Shown piece after piece: positions 60,505 through 64,000 of a stretch of 64,000 bases of DNA. Numbering within the stretch: position 1 is the first letter of the stretch; every line of letters starts with the position of its first letter. Made by a program: the position numbers and the translations under genes. Source of the stretch: Bog-473 sp963744935 (GTDB lineage: Bacteria; Actinomycetota; Acidimicrobiia; Acidimicrobiales; RAAP-2); contig CAVUVM010000003.1 in assembly GCA_963744935.1 (NCBI GenBank), forward strand, positions 248,001 through 312,000, written 5' to 3'. Under the pieces are notes generated by a model. It searched no databases. It was not told where the DNA came from and was given only the letters and a program-made list of their open reading frames with translations.

Positions 60505-61326
60505 ATGGGTCCCATCAACGGTCGAGGACGTCTTCTCACGGGAGTACGCGCCGCGGCGTTGGCCCTGGTGGTGGGGTCAGTGATCGCTCTGGCTGCAATC
60601 TGGGGCTTTGGCGCGTCCTCGCCCAAGGGCACGGCACACGCTGCGCCCCCGCCCGCCGCGCACCCACCCAGGACGACCACCACCACAACCGCGGCCGCCC
60701 CGGCCGCGCTGACCCCGCCGCCCGGCACGACGCTCACGGCGACGATCAGCGGGTCCATCCCCGGGTACCCCGCACCCGGCGCGCCATCGAACAGGATCGT
60801 GCCGGGCTCCTATTACGGCTACCGCTCCATCCTTCCGGTGATCGGGTCACGGCCAGGTTGGCTCGAGGTGCGGCTCGCGCAGCGACCGAACGGCTCGACG
60901 ACATGGGTGCAGCAGCGCTCGGTCACCGTCGGTGACACGCCGTACACCATTCAGGTCGACCTCACCACCATGAGCCTCTCGGTGTACGAGGACGGGATCG
61001 AGGTCCTCGACTTCCCAGCCGGCATCGGGGCGCCTGACGATCCCACGCCGCCGGGCCAATTCTTCATCTTCGCCACCGTCCCGCCGCCCGATCCGAGCTA
61101 TGGCGCCTTCGTGCTGGCGACCTCGGACCACTCCGACACGATCGTCGACTGGGAGAACTCGGGTGACGCCCTCATCGGCATCCACGGCCCGATCACCGCC
61201 TACGACGACTCGCTGATCGGCAACACCGGTGCAGCCATCTCGCACGGCTGCATCAGGCTGCACGACGCCGACCTCTCGCAGCTGGCGATGATCCCGCCCG
61301 GCACGCCCCTCAACATCGTCAGCTGA
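60505..61326 (+). CDS. L,D-transpeptidase (YkuD domain), secreted or anchored
   Basis: The 273-residue protein has an N-terminal hydrophobic segment (about residues 12-35), a Pro/Thr-rich linker and a C-terminal YkuD domain (about 150-273). The catalytic motif is SHGCIRL with Cys249 and His247; the preceding IGIHGP fits the family. It cross-links peptidoglycan 3-3 or attaches proteins at the outer face. The ATG at 60505 has no strong ribosome binding site. Its 3' end nearly meets the convergent esterase gene. Confidence 0.9.
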   Translation: MGPINGRGRLLTGVRAAALALVVGSVIALAAIWGFGASSPKGTAHAAPPPAAHPPRTTTTTTAAAPAALTPPPGTTLTATISGSIPGYPAPGAPSNRIVPGSYYGYRSILPVIGSRPGWLEVRLAQRPNGSTTWVQQRSVTVGDTPYTIQVDLTTMSLSVYEDGIEVLDFPAGIGAPDDPTPPGQFFIFATVPPPDPSYGAFVLATSDHSDTIVDWENSGDALIGIHGPITAYDDSLIGNTGAAISHGCIRLHDADLSQLAMIPPGTPLNIVS

Positions 61327-61330
61327 GCCC

Positions 61331-62285
61331 TCACCTCGAGGTCGGAGGCCCGCCTACCGCATTCGTGAATCCTGCGTGTCCGCGCCGCCTCTCAGACGCC
61401 CCAGCTGTCGAGCACGTCGCGCCGCGGGCAAAGGCGGCCAGCGCCTCGGGCACGCCTGCGGTCACCAGGCCTTGCCAACCGTGCGCCACGCCCGGCCACG
61501 ACTCCACCGTGACGTCGACCCCCGCCTCCATGGCCGCCTGGGCGAGCGCAACGACGCCGGCGTAGAGCGTGTCGTACTCAGCCACCGGCAGGTAGAGCCG
61601 CGGGAGGCCGCGCAGGTCGGCGTAACGGGGCGAGACGCGGGGATCGTCGAGCTCGACCGTGCCCGCGGTGTAGTCGCGGCCGCGGTTGCGCACCCAGGGA
61701 GCCGTGAGGAACGGGTCGCGCCCGCGGCCGGTTGGCTCCTCGGCCACGGAGAGGTCGAACCAGCCCGAGACCGACACGAAGCAAGCCGGGAGCGCCACCC
61801 CCTCGTCCCGCGCGCTCGACGAGCATGGCCAGGCCGAGCAGCCCACCGCACGAATCGCCGCTGACCACGAGGCGAGCGGGGTCCACCACGCCGCTCGACA
61901 CGAGGCCGCGGTATGCAGCCAGGCAGTCGTCGTGCGCGGCGGGAAAGGGATGCTCGGGAGCCAGCCGGTAGTCGGCCATGAGGATCCGTGCTTCGAGTTG
62001 TTCGGCGAGGAGCGCGCCGTAGAAGTGGTAGTCGTCCAGCGGGCACGACACGAGCGCGCCACCGTGGCAATGGAAGACGGTGCGCGCCCGCCGTTCCACG
62101 CGGGCATCGTCGTACCAGGCGCAGCGAACCCCTCCCCACTGGGCCTCCGTCACGGTGATATGGGGTGGGACCGGGTGCCCGTGAAACGGCGCCATCGTGG
62201 CGCGCACCGCCCGGTAGTCCGCCGCCGGGTCGGCGAAGTCAGGCGCAATGAGGTCGAGCACCTCGATCAGTTCGCGGCTGGGCAA
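61331..62285 (-). CDS. HSL-type alpha/beta hydrolase, frameshifted
   Basis: The upstream piece (62285 to about 61815) has the oxyanion motif HCHGGALV and the nucleophile elbow GDSCGG of the hormone-sensitive-lipase family, and MADYRLAPEHPFPAA. Past a slip near 61806-61815, the next frame continues as ALPACFVSVSGWFDLSV, then the acid and histidine region AEYDTLYAG and GVAHGWQG to a stop at 61331. One base appears to be missing in a GC-rich stretch. An esterase of about 315 residues is implied. The TTG at 62285, six bases from the BVMO stop, is the likely start, suggesting one operon. Confidence 0.8.
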
Positions 62286-62290
62286 CGGGG

Positions 62291-64000
62291 TCAGGCCAGT
62301 TCGAAGTCGGCCAGGTCGGGCTCACGCGTACGCGACCAGTACGTGTGCAGGTCGAAGGGCCAGTTCTGGGTCACGCGGCCACGTGCGTTGCGGTACCACG
62401 TCGGCACGTCCGCCACGCCCCAGACCATGGTGGCATTGCCCTCTTCCATCTCGTGCCCGTAGCGCTCGTAGACGTCGCGACGACACGACATGGAGCGGTG
62501 TCCGGACTGAAGGAGCAGGCCGATCGCCTCCACGGCGTAGCGGACCTGGCACTCCACCATGATCAGGATGCTGCCGTTGATGACCAGGTTCGTGTTGGGC
62601 CCATAGAGCATGAAGAAGTTTGGGAAAGCCCGGCACCGTGATCGCCGAGATAGGCCTGGGCGTCGCCGTCCCAGACCTCGTTGAGCTCCGCCCCGTCACG
62701 GCCAAAGACTCGCATGGGCGCCACGAAATCCGACGCCGAAAATCCGGTGCCGTAGATGAGCACGTCGGCCGGATGGTCCTCGCCATCCGCCGTCCAGATG
62801 CCGTGCGCGCCGATGCGCTCGATCGGGACGGTCACCAGATCGACGTGGGGTCGGCCCAGCGCAGCCGCCCACCGGCCGTCGTCGCGCAAGGCACGCTTCG
62901 CGAAGGGTGGGAAGTGCGGCACCATCTTCTCGAAGAGCTCGTCATCGTCGACCTGGGCCCGCAGGACGTCGATCAGCATGGAGCGCACGAAGTCGTTCCC
63001 CGCGCTGACGGCCTCGGTGTGCTCGTCCCACTCGGGGTCCACCCGGGCCGCAGGGAGGAGCCCTTCGTGCATCATCCAGAACTGCGACAACCGGTCCCAG
63101 CGGCCGTAGTCGGGCAGGAGCAGCAGCAGGTCGTGGAATTCCGGCGGGAAGGGGTTGCCGTAGTTCTCGGTCGGCAGAAGCCACGGCGGCGTCCTCTGGT
63201 ACACGTCGAGATGCGCCACCTCCTCGGCGAGAGTCGGCACGAACTGGGCCGCGCTCGCTCCGGTCCCGATCACCGCAACCCGGCGGCCCGCCATCTGCAC
63301 CGAGTGGTCCCAAGCGGCCGAGTGAAACCAGGGGCCTTCGAAGTCGTCGCGGCCTGCCAGAGCGGGAAGGGAGGGCCGGTTGAGCTGTCCCGTCGCGCAC
63401 ACCACCGCGTCGAACTCCGCCGTCGACTCGTTGCCGTCACCCCAGCGGAGCACCAGCTTCCACGACTGGGAGGCTTCGTCGAAACGCGCCTCGGTCACCT
63501 CGCATCCGAACCGGATGCACTCACCCAGCCCGAGCTCCTTGGTCATGCCTTGGAGGTAGGCCAGCAGATCGGGCTGGGCCGAGAACCGCGATACCCAGTC
63601 GTTGGACTGCGCGAAGGAGAAGCTGTAGAGCTGATTGGGCACGTCCACACGGCAGCCGGGGTACACGTTCTCGAGCCAGGTGCCACCGACCTCGTCGTTC
63701 TTCTCGAAGACGGTCACGTCCACGCCGGCTTGGCGGAGCCTGTACGCCGCGGCCAGGCCCGAGGCTCCCGCACCGATGACGGCACAACAGAACGAACGAC
63801 CGGACTCCCGCAGGTGCCACGACGGCCGCCTCGGGTCGGTGCCGGGCAGCCCCAGCTCCTCGACCAGGAACGGTTCCCACTGGTCGGTGGCGCCCTCACC
63901 GACCAGGAACGCGAAGACGGCCACTCGCTCGTCGATCGTCAGCTCATGGTCGGCTGCGCCCGAGGCGGCGTGGCTGCACCACGCGTCCGCGGCGATGCGA
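62291..64000 (-). CDS. Baeyer-Villiger-type flavin monooxygenase, partial, two frameshifts
   Basis: The frame has no stop up to the right edge, so the 5' end lies beyond the window. The protein has the FAD motif GAGASGLAAA, the BVMO fingerprint F-x-G-x3-H-x3-W in FEGPWFHSAAWD, and the NADP motif GTGASAAQ. The leading stretch fits the N-terminal extension of 4-hydroxyacetophenone monooxygenases (HapE type). The reading frame slips twice near 62641 (extra C) and 62620 (extra T), then continues as LYGPNTNLVINGSI to the stop at 62291. It would insert oxygen into ketones; the HSL-type esterase downstream could cleave the resulting ester (inference). Confidence 0.85.

Overview
The window is about 64 kb of high-GC chromosomal DNA from an actinobacterium. 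The evidence is the gene content: a mycothiol ligase (mshC-type), a phosphatidylinositol-mannoside module (pgsA, patA and pimA types), an F420-dependent NADP reductase family member, an InhA-like enoyl-ACP reductase and a DUF222/HNH (13E12-type) gene. The many acyl-CoA and flavin enzymes, the fused acyl-CoA dehydrogenase and the absence of mycolate genes make an Acidimicrobiia-like lineage my best guess; this is inference, not proof. I see no rRNA or tRNA genes, CRISPR arrays, insertion sequences or prophage genes.

Layout. 0-4.6 kb: a flavin monooxygenase and an epoxide-hydrolase-like enzyme, a methyltransferase, and a frameshifted DUF222/HNH gene. 4.6-24.7 kb: a long minus-strand housekeeping block (npdG, mshC, thrS, HIT, an LPG-synthase-TM protein, a lipoprotein, pgsA, patA, pimA, an M48 protease, pdxS, pdxT, purU). 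From recall, the thrS-HIT-pgsA-patA-pimA...pdxS-pdxT order matches Mycobacterium tuberculosis Rv2614c to Rv2604c. Here it is split by four plus-strand genes at 11.8-18.4 kb (cupredoxin, GT2 glycosyltransferase, a large secreted Ig-like protein, a FusA2-type elongation factor) and two minus-strand membrane or lipoprotein genes.

24.7-33 kb: fabI, a polyprenyl glycosylphosphotransferase, a small membrane protein, an ABC exporter, then a divergent pair of acyl-CoA/lipid units (SDR plus enoyl-CoA hydratase versus nitronate monooxygenase) around a palindrome resembling a KstR operator. 33-41 kb: a DUF2510/DUF4190 protein, then a co-directional run of nitroreductase, biotinyl-carboxyltransferase fusion, GH3 beta-glycosidase and MFS exporter. 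41-47 kb: a patchwork with two gene remnants (CocE-type hydrolase tail, SDR tail), an MFS protein, an acyl-CoA synthetase and a drug-type ABC-2 transporter with a disrupted permease. 47-64 kb: a MarR/MFS divergent pair with a strong, nearly leaderless promoter, a PrmC-like methyltransferase, a disrupted polytopic membrane protein, DUF218, fused acyl-CoA dehydrogenase, ABC-F, a sensor-kinase remnant, a phytoene-desaturase-like oxidoreductase, a serine beta-lactamase-like esterase, RidA, an L,D-transpeptidase, a disrupted HSL-type esterase and a Baeyer-Villiger-type monooxygenase that runs off the right edge.

A recurring feature is the single-base disruption of otherwise well conserved genes: the HNH gene, patA, the ABC-2 permease, the polytopic membrane protein (twice), the HSL esterase and the BVMO (twice). 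These may be real decay or uncorrected sequencing indels. This must be settled before any of these genes is called non-functional. I found no convincing new defence or mobile system. The most interesting signals are the biotinyl-carboxyltransferase fusion, the regulatory sites, the interrupted PIM operon and the gene remnants.
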